NCBI GenBank assembly: GCA_038259365.1
Contig: JBBSOW010000157.1
Location: 1-5,721, forward strand
Origin: JBBSOW01 sp038259365
GTDB lineage: Bacteria > Actinomycetota > Actinomycetes > Propionibacteriales > Propionibacteriaceae
DNA length: 5,721 nucleotides
Direction of reading: 5' to 3'
Under the pieces are notes generated by a model. That model was not told the DNA's origin. It saw only the letters and a list, made by a program, of their open reading frames with translations, and ran no database searches. Position 1 is the first letter of the stretch. Each line of letters opens with the position of its first letter. The translations under genes were made by a program, and so were the position numbers. Positions 1 to 5,560 of this stretch are shown here, piece by piece.

Positions 1-98
1 AGATCTTCTACAACCGCCAGCGACGCCACTCGGCCCTGGGCTACCTCAGCCCCATCGAGCACGAACTAACCTCACCCACGACCACCGTTTCAGCCTGA
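1..98 (+). CDS. IS3-family transposase (OrfB/integrase), C-terminal fragment
   Basis: This is the last 31 codons of an IS3-family OrfB transposase, read from base 3 and ending at TGA 96-98. The 5' part lies outside the window. The recognisable motif is FYNRQRRHSALGYLSPIEHE, the conserved end of the rve/DDE integrase domain, which follows the catalytic glutamate in this family. It differs from the matching end of the next element (TYHRRRRQAALGRLTPVEYE), so the two belong to different IS3 subgroups and are not copies of one IS. Whether the whole gene is intact cannot be judged. An inverted pair CAGCCTG/CAGGCTG (91-97, 123-129) lies just downstream, but I cannot show that it is the IS end. Confidence 0.85.
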   Translation, partial: IFYNRQRRHSALGYLSPIEHELTSPTTTVSA

Positions 99-185
99 CG
101 ACTCACCACCAACACTGGAACCCAGGCTGTAGGGCACGTCATCTGATCTGTGGTGCCCAGGGGTGCCGCTGGAAGGATGTAGATC

Positions 186-503
186 GTGCCGAAGCCCTAC
201 CCTCAGGAGTTCCGCGACGACGTCGTGCGCGTGGCGAGGAACCGTGAGCCTGGTGTCCATCTCAAGCAAGTCGCAGCCGACTTCGGGATCAGCGAGTCCT
301 GTCTGACGAACTGGCTCACGAAAGCCGACGTCGAGGACGGCACCAGACCAGGGACAACCAGCAGCGAGCAGGCCGAGCTGCGTGAGGCGAAGAAACGGAT
401 CCGGCTGCTCGAGCAGGAGAACGAAGTCCTCCGCAGGGCCGCGGCCTATCTTTCGCAGGCCAACTTGCCGGGAAAAGGCTCTACCCGCTCGTCCTCGAGT
501 TGA
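186..503 (+). CDS. IS3-family transposase OrfA (HTH protein)
   Basis: A 105-residue protein with the usual length and content of IS3 OrfA. The N-terminal part (about residues 5-50, starting MPKPYPQEFRDDVVRVAR) is the HTH_Tnp_1 type helix-turn-helix that binds the IS ends; the recognition segment is around DFGISESCLTNWL. A heptad-rich coiled coil follows (about 60-88, including KKRIRLLEQENEVLRR), which in this family mediates multimerisation. The GTG start at 186 is backed by a good Shine-Dalgarno (GGAAGGA, 171-177). The final 13 or so residues after the slippery site are out-of-frame sequence and are probably not functional. The gene looks intact and could still make OrfA, which on its own often acts as an inhibitor of transposition. 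Confidence 0.88.
   Translation: MPKPYPQEFRDDVVRVARNREPGVHLKQVAADFGISESCLTNWLTKADVEDGTRPGTTSSEQAELREAKKRIRLLEQENEVLRRAAAYLSQANLPGKGSTRSSSS
470..476 (+). promoter_or_regulatory. Programmed -1 ribosomal frameshift site (G GGA AAA)
   Basis: Positions 470-476 read G GGA AAA in the orfA frame, an exact X XXY YYZ heptamer. Slipping one base back re-pairs GGG and AAA codons and continues into the orfB frame, which is open across this point (…LAGKRLYPLVLELSRDG…). IS3-family elements are known to make their OrfAB transposase by such a -1 shift. No stimulatory structure was verified. Confidence 0.65.
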
Positions 504-1394
504 GCCGCGACGGTGTCCCCGTCACGGTGACGTGCCGGGTCCTCAAGCTCGCCCGCCAGCCCTACTACCGGTGGCTCGCCGCCCCGGTCACCACCGCCGA
601 GCTGAAGCAGGCCCACCGGGCGAATGCGTTGTTCGATGCCCATCGCGACGACCCCGAGTTCGGCTACCGGTTCCTGGCCGATGAGGCAGCCGAGGCCGGC
701 CAGGTGATGGCGCCGCGGACCGCCTGGCAGATCTGTACCGACAACGGGTGGTGGAGCGCGTTCGGGAAACCCAGGCGTGGCAAGGCCGGTCGCCCCGGAC
801 CACCGGTGCACGAGGACCGGTGTGCCGTGGTCGACGACAAGGGCAGGGTGCGTCACGAGTTCACTGCGCAGGCACCGAACGAGCTGTGGCTCACCGACAT
901 CACCGAGCACTGGACCAGCGAGGGCAAGCTCTACCTCTGCGCGGTCAAGGACGTCTTCTCGAAGCGGATCGTGGGCTACTCCATCGACTCGCGGATGAAG
1001 TCCCGCCTGGCTGTCGCCGCACTGGGCAACGCGGTCGCCCGGCGGTCCGCTGAGGGTGCCGATGTGGCCGGCTGCGTGGTCCAATCCGACCAGTTGAACT
1101 CGCCCAGTTCCGCAGCCGAAAATTCGTCCACGCCCTGAACCGCCACGGATGGTCGGATCGATGGGCCGCGTCGGTGCTGCTGGAGACAACGCCGCCATGG
1201 AGAGATTCTTCTCCCTGTTACAGAAGAACGTCCTCGACCGCCGCACCTGGGCCACCCGACAAGACCTCCGGATCGCGATCGTGACCTGGACCGAAAGGAC
1301 CTATCACCGCCGACGCCGCCAAGCCGCACTCGGCCGATTGACCCCGGTCGAATACGAGACCATCATGCTCCCAACCGCCACCCAGGCGGCCTAA
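500..1394 (+). pseudogene. IS3-family transposase OrfB (DDE integrase), frameshifted
   Basis: The coding sequence of an IS3 OrfB, broken by two indels. Its frame is open upstream of the ATG at 500, through the slippery site, so the normal product would be an OrfAB fusion. Frame one runs to about 1094 and holds the HTH_21-like region (about residues 20-75) and the first two catalytic aspartates, in LTDITEH (codon 896-898) and VVQSD (1088-1090). The motif normally read as SDRGSQFRSRKF is then disrupted: QFRSRKFVHALNRH continues in a second frame from 1105. Near 1145-1149 a missing base moves the rest into a third frame (MVGSMGRVGAAGDNAAMERFF), with the catalytic glutamate at 1200-1202, ending at TAA 1392-1394. 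The uninterrupted first part stops at TGA 1136-1138, before the glutamate. All three DDE residues survive but cannot be joined in one protein, so the element is probably immobile unless helped in trans. Confidence 0.85.
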
Positions 1395-1433
1395 CCAAAC
1401 CTGTCACCAGTTCGTGCAGCAGACCCGAACGTC

Positions 1434-1637
1434 TTGCAGCCAGTACGCAGCGGCGAGGAGGTTCACTTCCGTCCGCCGGCCTGGGTTCAGCACGGTCGCT
1501 GCGGCACCATCGATGTCCCAAGCGGCCTTGATGCTGTCTGGGTCGAGGGCACTGGTGTGGTCCGCCGCGAGCTCGCGTCCGTGCTGGACCGGTCGATCTA
1601 CGTGCAGGGCGACCTCGATGTCCAGGAAGGCGCCTGA
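1434..1637 (+). CDS. Small hypothetical protein, probably 5'-truncated by the IS
   Basis: I do not recognise this family. A 67-residue ORF can be read from a TTG at 1434, but no Shine-Dalgarno precedes it. The same frame is open back to the transposase stop at 1392, which suggests that the true beginning was lost when the IS inserted. The product is rich in Val, Arg and Asp, with alternating hydrophobic stretches (GEEVHFRPPAWV, GRCGTIDVP, AVWVEGTGVVRREL) that look like short beta strands, perhaps a small beta-barrel. It ends in TGATG, overlapping the next gene by one base. That coupling, and a good ribosome-binding site inside its 3' end, argue that this was a real gene rather than chance open frame. 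Its function is unknown. Confidence 0.4.
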   Translation: MQPVRSGEEVHFRPPAWVQHGRCGTIDVPSGLDAVWVEGTGVVRRELASVLDRSIYVQGDLDVQEGA

Positions 1638-1843
1638 TGGCCCGTGACGGCGACAGCCCCGAGCAGCGGGAGCACATCGCCCGCTGGATGGCAGAGGAGC
1701 TGGCGTTTATGACGCGCGAGGAGCCGTGGGCTCGCGCCTCGATGGTCTTGGACGGCGCCAGCGACCTCGTCCACGACCCGGAAGCCGAACTGGTGGTCGC
1801 GTCGCCATGCGGGCGTGAATTGCCCCATCGCCCCCGCAACTAA
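1637..1843 (+). CDS. Small acidic hypothetical protein
   Basis: A 68-residue protein of unknown family. The ATG at 1637 overlaps the upstream stop (TGATG) and is preceded by AGGAAGG (1624-1630) at a 6-bp spacing, a strong ribosome-binding site that fixes this start. The N-terminal two thirds are predicted helical and acidic (SPEQREHIARWMAEELAFM, then ASMVLDGASDLVHDPEAE). The last ten residues (GRELPHRPRN) are basic and proline-containing and unlike the rest, so a frameshifted or truncated C-terminus is possible. There are no membrane segments, signal peptide or cysteine motif. It was probably co-transcribed with the truncated ORF before it and has no identifiable partner after it. Confidence 0.5.
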   Translation: MARDGDSPEQREHIARWMAEELAFMTREEPWARASMVLDGASDLVHDPEAELVVASPCGRELPHRPRN

Positions 1844-2048
1844 CCGGTGACGATGGTCGTGGGACGCGTCGGTGACGGCGGTCGAGAACGTTGCCGCAGA
1901 CTGCTTCCTTCGTGGGACGGTCAGACCCACCGCACCATTGCTGGAGGTGGGACGCGCAACGGAACTTGTGTCGGGTCGGGCAAGCCCAAGGCGCCTCGCG
2001 TGGGAGTTGCATCGATGAACCTGTTGGTCGACGTGGGTCGAAGCAACC

Positions 2049-2234
2049 ATGGGAACGATCCGCGACCGGGGTGACACCTTCGACGGAGTCAAGTTAGGTC
2101 GCCCGGCCACTGGCGCCCTGATCGACGCCGGGTACACCTGTCTGTGGGAGCTACCAGTCGATCTGGACCGCCTCCGAGAGCTTCACGGCGTCGGCCCGGC
2201 CGCCATCGAGCGGCTCAAGGCCGCGCATCCCTGA
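2049..2234 (+). CDS. Helix-hairpin-helix-like miniprotein
   Basis: A 61-residue protein resembling the small helix-hairpin-helix (HhH) DNA-binding proteins of actinobacteria. The pattern is LGRPATGALIDAGYTCLWEL (about residues 16-35), a short linker, then the HhH-type hairpin LRELHGVGPAAIERLKAA (about 42-59) with the diagnostic hGhGxxxA turn (HGVGPAA). Such motifs bind the DNA backbone non-specifically, and related folds occur in the RNA polymerase alpha C-terminal domain and in repair enzymes. The partner and role here are unknown. The ATG at 2049 has only a weak GAAG upstream, and the frame is closed by TGA at 2016, so few alternative starts exist. There is no operon partner: about 200 bp of sequence without a visible gene lies before it and a convergent gene after it. 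Confidence 0.6.
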   Translation: MGTIRDRGDTFDGVKLGRPATGALIDAGYTCLWELPVDLDRLRELHGVGPAAIERLKAAHP

Positions 2235-2253
2235 TGGCGGATCGGCTGCTGTG

Positions 2254-2269
2254 AGACGTGTCCACGTCT
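2254..2269. repeat. Palindrome AGACGTG-TC-CACGTCT
   Basis: A perfect 7-bp inverted repeat with a 2-bp centre lies 20 bp after the stop of the HhH-like gene. Part of it (CCACGTCTG, 2262-2270) recurs as a direct repeat at 2279-2287. It could fold as a short hairpin and help end transcription of the small gene, or serve as a protein-binding site. No T-tract follows, so neither reading is firm. Confidence 0.35.
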
Positions 2270-2367
2270 GTTGAGTGGCCACGTCTGCAGTCGGCGGAGG
2301 TCATTGGGCGCCCGTGGCACGGGATAGGGCCTGAGCGTCCCTGAGGTACCCATAGCCGCCTCGACGC

Positions 2368-2390
2368 GACACCGAGCAGACCTCGGTGTC
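2368..2390 (-). terminator. Stem-loop at the 3' end of the LysR gene
   Basis: GACACCGAG (2368-2376), a 5-nt loop, then CTCGGTGTC (2382-2390): a perfect 9-bp stem. It overlaps the stop codon of the minus-strand LysR gene (2389-2391) by two bases. No clear U-run follows on either strand, which is common for actinobacterial terminators. It could act in both directions, also shielding the convergent small gene. Confidence 0.5.
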
Positions 2391-3282
2391 ACCTTGCCGT
2401 GGCAGCCACCTTGCGGATGTGGGCGATTAGGGCCGCTGTAGCGGGGATTGTCTCGGCACCGCGCCGGTGGGCGAGGCCGATGTGGCGGCGCCCGAGGGCA
2501 GCCAGGTCGATCACGCGCACATCGGGGTGACGGTATGCGGCGAGCGCGGACGCGGGCAGCACCGTGACCCCGAGCCCGCGGGCCACCAGGTTCTGCACGA
2601 CCACATAGTCGTCGGTCGTGTGCCGCAGGTTCGGTAAGAAGCCGGCCGCCTCGCAGCAGGCGACGAGGTGGCTGCGGCAGCGCGCGCAGCCGCCGATCCA
2701 GTCGGCCTCGGCCAGCGCCGCGAGGCCGCGGCGTCCCGGTGCTCGCATGCCGGGTGGAACGACGAGGTGCACGGGTTCGTCGAGCAGGGGCTGCCACCTC
2801 AGCGTCCCGACGCCCTCCGGCGGGCCGTCGTACCCGAAGACCAGGGCGAGGTCGGCGTCGCCCGCCGCGACGGCGGCCATTGCCTCGGGCGGCTCGGCCT
2901 CCTCGAAACTCACCTCGATCTCGGGGTGCTCGATCGCGAGTGCACCGATCGCGTCGGGCACCAGCGTGGCGGCGGCCGAGGGGTAGGACGCGAGACGGAC
3001 TCGGCCGGCCCGCAGCTGCGTGAGGGCGGCCAGCTCCTCGGCGGCGGCGTACAGCTCAGCCGCTACCACATCGGCACGCTTGAGGAGTGCTAGGCCGGCC
3101 TCGGTCGGGGTGGCACCGCCAGGGCCACGCAGGAGCAGCGGCCCGCCAACGTCTCGCTCGAGCCGGGTGAGGTGCTGGCTGACGGCGGGCTGGGTCCAGC
3201 CCAGATCGCGGGCGGCGGCGCTGATTGATCCGGCCCGAGTCACCTCGCGGAAGATTAGGACGCGTCGAGGGTCGAGGGTCAT
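2389..3282 (-). CDS. LysR-family transcriptional regulator
   Basis: A 297-residue LysR-type regulator of normal family length. Residues 1-62 form the winged helix-turn-helix: FREVTRAGSISAAARDLGWT, then QPAVSQHLTRLERDVGGPLL and the TPTEAG wing that follows it. Residues about 90-290 are the LysR_substrate periplasmic-binding-like effector domain, starting near LRAGRVRLASYPSAAATLVP. The effector domain has four cysteines close together (C199, C202, C209, C210, in GGCARCRSHLVACCEAAGF), followed by TTDDYVVVQNLVARGLGV; similar segments occur in other actinobacterial LysR proteins as I recall them. The ATG at 3282 lacks a Shine-Dalgarno, so a leaderless or very short-leader mRNA is likely. The gene diverges from the racemase gene with 77 bp between them, which makes the racemase its most likely target. 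The effector is unknown. Confidence 0.93.
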   Translation of the reverse strand: MTLDPRRVLIFREVTRAGSISAAARDLGWTQPAVSQHLTRLERDVGGPLLLRGPGGATPTEAGLALLKRADVVAAELYAAAEELAALTQLRAGRVRLASYPSAAATLVPDAIGALAIEHPEIEVSFEEAEPPEAMAAVAAGDADLALVFGYDGPPEGVGTLRWQPLLDEPVHLVVPPGMRAPGRRGLAALAEADWIGGCARCRSHLVACCEAAGFLPNLRHTTDDYVVVQNLVARGLGVTVLPASALAAYRHPDVRVIDLAALGRRHIGLAHRRGAETIPATAALIAHIRKVAATAR

Positions 3283-3302
3283 GCACTTAGCATTACTTAT
3301 GG
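3281..3302. promoter_or_regulatory. AT-rich repeats in the LysR/racemase divergent promoter region
   Basis: In this GC-rich window the 20 or so bases beside the LysR start are unusually AT-rich. They contain a small dyad ATGC-N5-GCAT (3281-3293) and a direct ACTTA repeat (3285-3289 and 3295-3299), one helical turn apart. Divergent LysR genes are usually controlled from such a shared site. This is a candidate operator or -10 region only; no convincing -35 was found for either gene. Confidence 0.3.
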
Positions 3303-3359
3303 ACAGTCGAAGTAGAACCGGTATTCCTTGGAGGCGAGTCGACCACTCACCATGGGGCT

Positions 3360-4064
3360 ATGAAGACGATCGGCCTTATCGGTGGCATGTCCTGGCACTC
3401 GACTGCGACCTACTATCGGCTGATCAACGAGCAGGTAGCCGCCCGCCTCGGCGGGCACGCATCGGCCCGGATCTCTCTGCAGTCGCTGGACTTCTCCGAG
3501 GTGCGTGACTGCCAGGTGCGCGGCGACTGGGCCGGCTCGGCCGAGCTGCTCGCCAACGCGGCGCGCCGCTGCGAAGCCGGCGGCGCCGACTTCGTCGCGA
3601 TGTGCACCAACCTCATGCACAAGAACTTCGCCGACTTCGAGTCGGCGGCGAATGTTCCGGCGATCCATATCGCCGACGCGGTCGCGGCCGTCGCCGTGCG
3701 TAAGGGCTGGAGAACGCTCGGCCTGCTCGGCGCTCGCTGGGTGATGGAGGAGACGTTCTACGCAGACCGCCTCGCCAGCCACGGGATCGCGGTCGTCGTC
3801 CCCGACACCGCTGGCCGCGAGCTGGTCGACCGTGTGGTGTTCGACGAGATCACTCAAGGCCTGTTCCTGCCCTCCTCGCGCGCGGCGTACGTCGAGGTGA
3901 TGCGCGACCTCACCGGTCGCGGCGCGAACGCCATCGTTCTCGCCTGCACAGAGATCGGACTCCTCGTCGGCCGCGAGGACGCCCCTGCCCCGATGATCGA
4001 CTCCGCCGTGGCTCACGCCGATCTCCTCGTCGAGCTAGCCCTCGCGGAGAGTGCTAAGAACTGA
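3360..4064 (+). CDS. Aspartate/glutamate racemase family protein
   Basis: A 234-residue cytosolic enzyme of the PLP-independent Asp/Glu racemase superfamily (YgeA/RacX-like branch), which interconverts L- and D-amino acids by a two-cysteine proton-transfer mechanism. The start MKTIGLIGGMSWHSTATYY is the signature N-terminus. The two catalytic cysteines are present: C82 in MCTNLMHK and C196 in LACTEIG. GARWVMEETFY (124-134) matches the family's GTRxTMExxFY segment. Length is normal and no domain is missing. The exact substrate cannot be read from sequence; related enzymes act on amino acids other than aspartate. The ATG at 3360 has only GGGG (3354-3357) nearby, while a better GGAGG (3330-3334) lies too far upstream. 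A three-codon ORF ATG GGG CTA TGA at 3352 ends across the start codon. It is divergent from, and probably controlled by, the LysR regulator. D-amino acid supply or catabolism is the inferred role. Confidence 0.92.
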   Translation: MKTIGLIGGMSWHSTATYYRLINEQVAARLGGHASARISLQSLDFSEVRDCQVRGDWAGSAELLANAARRCEAGGADFVAMCTNLMHKNFADFESAANVPAIHIADAVAAVAVRKGWRTLGLLGARWVMEETFYADRLASHGIAVVVPDTAGRELVDRVVFDEITQGLFLPSSRAAYVEVMRDLTGRGANAIVLACTEIGLLVGREDAPAPMIDSAVAHADLLVELALAESAKN

Positions 4065-4080
4065 GGCGTCATTCAGCCAG

Positions 4081-4110
4081 CGCGCGGCTCCTTGAGCTTT
4101 CAGTCGCGCG
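4081..4110. terminator. Possible bidirectional terminator between convergent genes
   Basis: Only 35 bp separate the racemase stop from the convergent transporter stop. CGCGCG (4081-4086) can pair with CGCGCG (4105-4110), with an inner stem GCTC-CTT-GAGC (4087-4097) followed by TTT. The inner hairpin plus short T-run could stop plus-strand transcription. The stem is small, so confidence is modest. Confidence 0.3.
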
Positions 4111-4921
4111 GCGTGGTTGAGGAGTCGACGCTGAGGAGGGTCGCGGATGCCGGGGCACGGACCCCGATCTGCGCACCGGAAGCCTGCCCGTCGGTAAGGG
4201 TGCAGCACCCGTTCGTGCAGTCTGCGGGGTCATCGGTGCAGCCGCATGCTCCGGTGGGAGGGCCGGCCGCGTGTTCCCCCGGCCGGGTAGTCGCGCAACA
4301 CCCTTCACCGCGCCATGTCTGACGGCCTTCCCTCACTGCGACGGCGGCGATGACCAGCCCGGCGATCGGGTCGGCCCAGTACCAGCCAAGGGTTGCATTG
4401 AGTACCAGGCCGGCTAGCAGGACGGCGGACATGTAGGTGCACAGCAACGTCTGGGTGGAGTCGGCAACGACGGCGTTCGAGCCGAGCGCGCGTCCGGTGC
4501 GGCGTTGGGCCCAGGACAGGAACGGCATGATCACCAGGGAGGCGCTCGCGAGGACGATGCCGACCGTTGAGGCGTCCGGCTCGTCGCCGGCGGCGAGTGC
4601 TCGCACGGACTCGACGGTGACGTAGGCGGCGAGTGCGAAGAACGACAGGGCCATCAGCCGGAGTGCGGTGTGCTCGCGTGCTTCGGGCAGCGGGTTCCGG
4701 AACTGCCACAAGATGATTAGGCCCGAGGAGACCTCGACGATGGAGTCAAGCCCGAAGCCGACCAGAGCGACCGATCCCGCGACGAGGCCGGCGGAGATGG
4801 CGATGGCGGCTTCGATGACGTTGTAGCTCACCGAGGCCCCAGCCAGAAGCTGCGCGTGACGTCCGTACCGAACGCGGCCCTCGGCTGAGACCACCGAGTC
4901 GTGGCTGTGGGTCGTGCTCAT
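4100..4921 (-). CDS. Cation diffusion facilitator (CDF) family metal transporter
   Basis: A 273-residue inner-membrane cation/proton antiporter that probably exports a divalent heavy metal (Zn, Cd or similar). Six membrane segments can be placed at about 24-44, 48-72, 86-108, 117-138, 150-175 and 180-197. Typical CDF metal-site positions are D59 in TM2 (GFGLDSIVE) and D154 in TM5 (VVADSTQTLLC), and D184 lies in the WADP motif. The N-terminus has a short His stretch (THSHD). Instead of the usual ferredoxin-like cytoplasmic domain, the tail carries seven cysteines between 208 and 240 (CC, CxC, C, CC). The ATG at 4921 overlaps the regulator's TGA as ATGA, which sets the start; no Shine-Dalgarno is needed or visible. 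The frame is open 16 codons further upstream, but that part lies inside the regulator gene. It is expressed with, and repressed by, the ArsR protein before it (inference). Confidence 0.92.
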   Translation of the reverse strand: MSTTHSHDSVVSAEGRVRYGRHAQLLAGASVSYNVIEAAIAISAGLVAGSVALVGFGLDSIVEVSSGLIILWQFRNPLPEAREHTALRLMALSFFALAAYVTVESVRALAAGDEPDASTVGIVLASASLVIMPFLSWAQRRTGRALGSNAVVADSTQTLLCTYMSAVLLAGLVLNATLGWYWADPIAGLVIAAVAVREGRQTWRGEGCCATTRPGEHAAGPPTGACGCTDDPADCTNGCCTLTDGQASGAQIGVRAPASATLLSVDSSTTPRD

Positions 4922-5319
4922 CGGGGGCCCGCGCTCGTGGGGAGGGTGGCGGTGCCGTAGTTGGAGCACAGTGCCACGCGGTCACCGGTCAGGCTCAGGA
5001 GTCGCTCTGCTGCGGCCCACAGGTCCATGAGAGCCTCGGCGTGATTGAGGGAATACATCGTGGCGCGACCTTCGGGTCGGGCGGTCACGAGGCCGCAGTC
5101 ACGCAGGCAGGCGAGGTGCTTGGACACCGTGGACTGCGCCAGCCCGATGTGCGCAGTCAGGTCGACCACGCGATGCTCGCCCAGCGACAGGTGCTGGAGG
5201 ATCGCGATACGCGAGGGATCGCTGAACCCGTGGAACAGGCAGGCCGCGGCGGTGAGACCGCTAACCTCGGCTGGCTTTCGTCCCGCAGGTTGAACGACGT
5301 CCGCCTGTCTCATCGCCAT
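4918..5319 (-). CDS. ArsR-family metalloregulator, CmtR-like cysteines
   Basis: A 133-residue ArsR/SmtB winged-helix repressor that likely releases DNA when a heavy metal binds. The core reads FSDPSRIAILQHL, then VVDLTAHIGLAQSTVSKHLA (recognition helix), then PEGRATMYSL (beta wing). CLRDC puts cysteines at 71 and 75 just after the recognition helix, matching the C57/C61 pair of the M. tuberculosis Cd/Pb sensor CmtR; a further cysteine near the end (ALC, 118) parallels CmtR C102. The metal is therefore inferred to be Cd, Pb or a similar thiophilic ion. The frame is open another 90 codons upstream, but that part is Arg/Pro-rich noise. The start at 5319 (MAMRQ) fits both the family length and a promoter whose predicted transcription start is this ATG; ATG 5313 is the alternative. 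It ends in an ATGA overlap with the transporter gene. Confidence 0.9.
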   Translation of the reverse strand: MAMRQADVVQPAGRKPAEVSGLTAAACLFHGFSDPSRIAILQHLSLGEHRVVDLTAHIGLAQSTVSKHLACLRDCGLVTARPEGRATMYSLNHAEALMDLWAAAERLLSLTGDRVALCSNYGTATLPTSAGPR

Positions 5320-5329
5320 GCGACGATGA
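5310..5329. promoter_or_regulatory. Candidate ArsR operator, TCATCG-N8-CGATGA
   Basis: A perfect 6-bp inverted repeat (5310-5315 and 5324-5329) overlaps the -10 box, the predicted transcription start and both possible start codons of the arsR gene. ArsR-family dimers bind imperfect dyads over their own promoters, so this is the best autorepression site visible. A 6-bp dyad in GC-rich DNA can also arise by chance. Confidence 0.4.
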
Positions 5330-5354
5330 TTGCTGGCCGGTGGCCATAGGTCAA
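5326..5354 (-). promoter_or_regulatory. Promoter of the arsR-CDF operon (leaderless)
   Basis: On the minus strand, TTGACC (5354-5349) matches the -35 consensus at 5 of 6 bases. After an exact 17-bp spacer, AATCAT (5331-5326) matches the -10 at 4 of 6. The ATG at 5319 begins seven bases after the -10, where transcription would be expected to start, and no ribosome-binding site is present. A leaderless mRNA, common in actinobacteria, is the natural reading. Confidence 0.55.
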
Positions 5355-5560
5355 CCCCACCCGAGCGTGGCTCGTGCGACCCTTCGGCGTCGGGGTGCGC
5401 TCGGCGGGGCCGCGGTCCCAGTTCAGGAATCGCCACGGCCGTGACCTGCGCGTCAGAAAGCTGAAGACGCCGGGCGCCCCCTGAGGTGTCGGCTCGGGAC
5501 GGACCGCTCCGATAGCTGATCGGCCCGCGGAGCGCGCCAGTAGCCGATCCCGTACCGGGT

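Larger units (their letters stand above)
125..1425 (+). mobile_element. IS3-family insertion sequence, degenerate (orfA intact, orfB broken)
   Basis: The two-gene layout is typical of IS3: an orfA HTH/leucine-zipper protein, then orfB in the -1 frame with the DDE catalytic domain. The coding part runs from 186 to 1394. The ends are approximate. The stretch after the orfB stop (about 1400-1425, including GTGCAGCAGACCC) resembles the right end I would expect for this subgroup. A convincing inverted partner is not visible upstream of orfA, where only a weak resemblance around 122-145 can be seen. I could not identify a target-site duplication. The element sits directly behind another IS3-family fragment in the same orientation and abuts a probably truncated gene on its right. 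Confidence 0.6.

Noticed and set aside
91..129. CAGCCTG/CAGGCTG inverted pair as IS termini
   Set aside because: The arms are only 7 bp, the upstream arm lies inside the transposase C-terminus, and no matching terminal repeat exists elsewhere in the window.
446..1255. Long open frame (269 codons) on the minus strand opposite the transposase
   Set aside because: It is antisense to a clearly recognisable IS3 OrfB, has no family resemblance, and long antisense frames are expected at this GC content.
1847..2074. 75-codon plus-strand open frame between the small ORFs
   Set aside because: It is Gly/Arg-rich with no motif, has no good ribosome-binding site, and overlaps the better-supported HhH-like gene in another frame.
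1598..2137. 179-codon minus-strand open frame across the gene-poor strip
   Set aside because: Its composition is Arg/Pro/Ser-rich without motif, and it runs antisense to an ORF that has a strong ribosome-binding site and coupling.
3297..4016. 239-codon minus-strand open frame opposite the racemase
   Set aside because: It is a shadow of a gene with intact catalytic motifs, rich in Val/Gly/Arg/Asp and with no recognisable domain.
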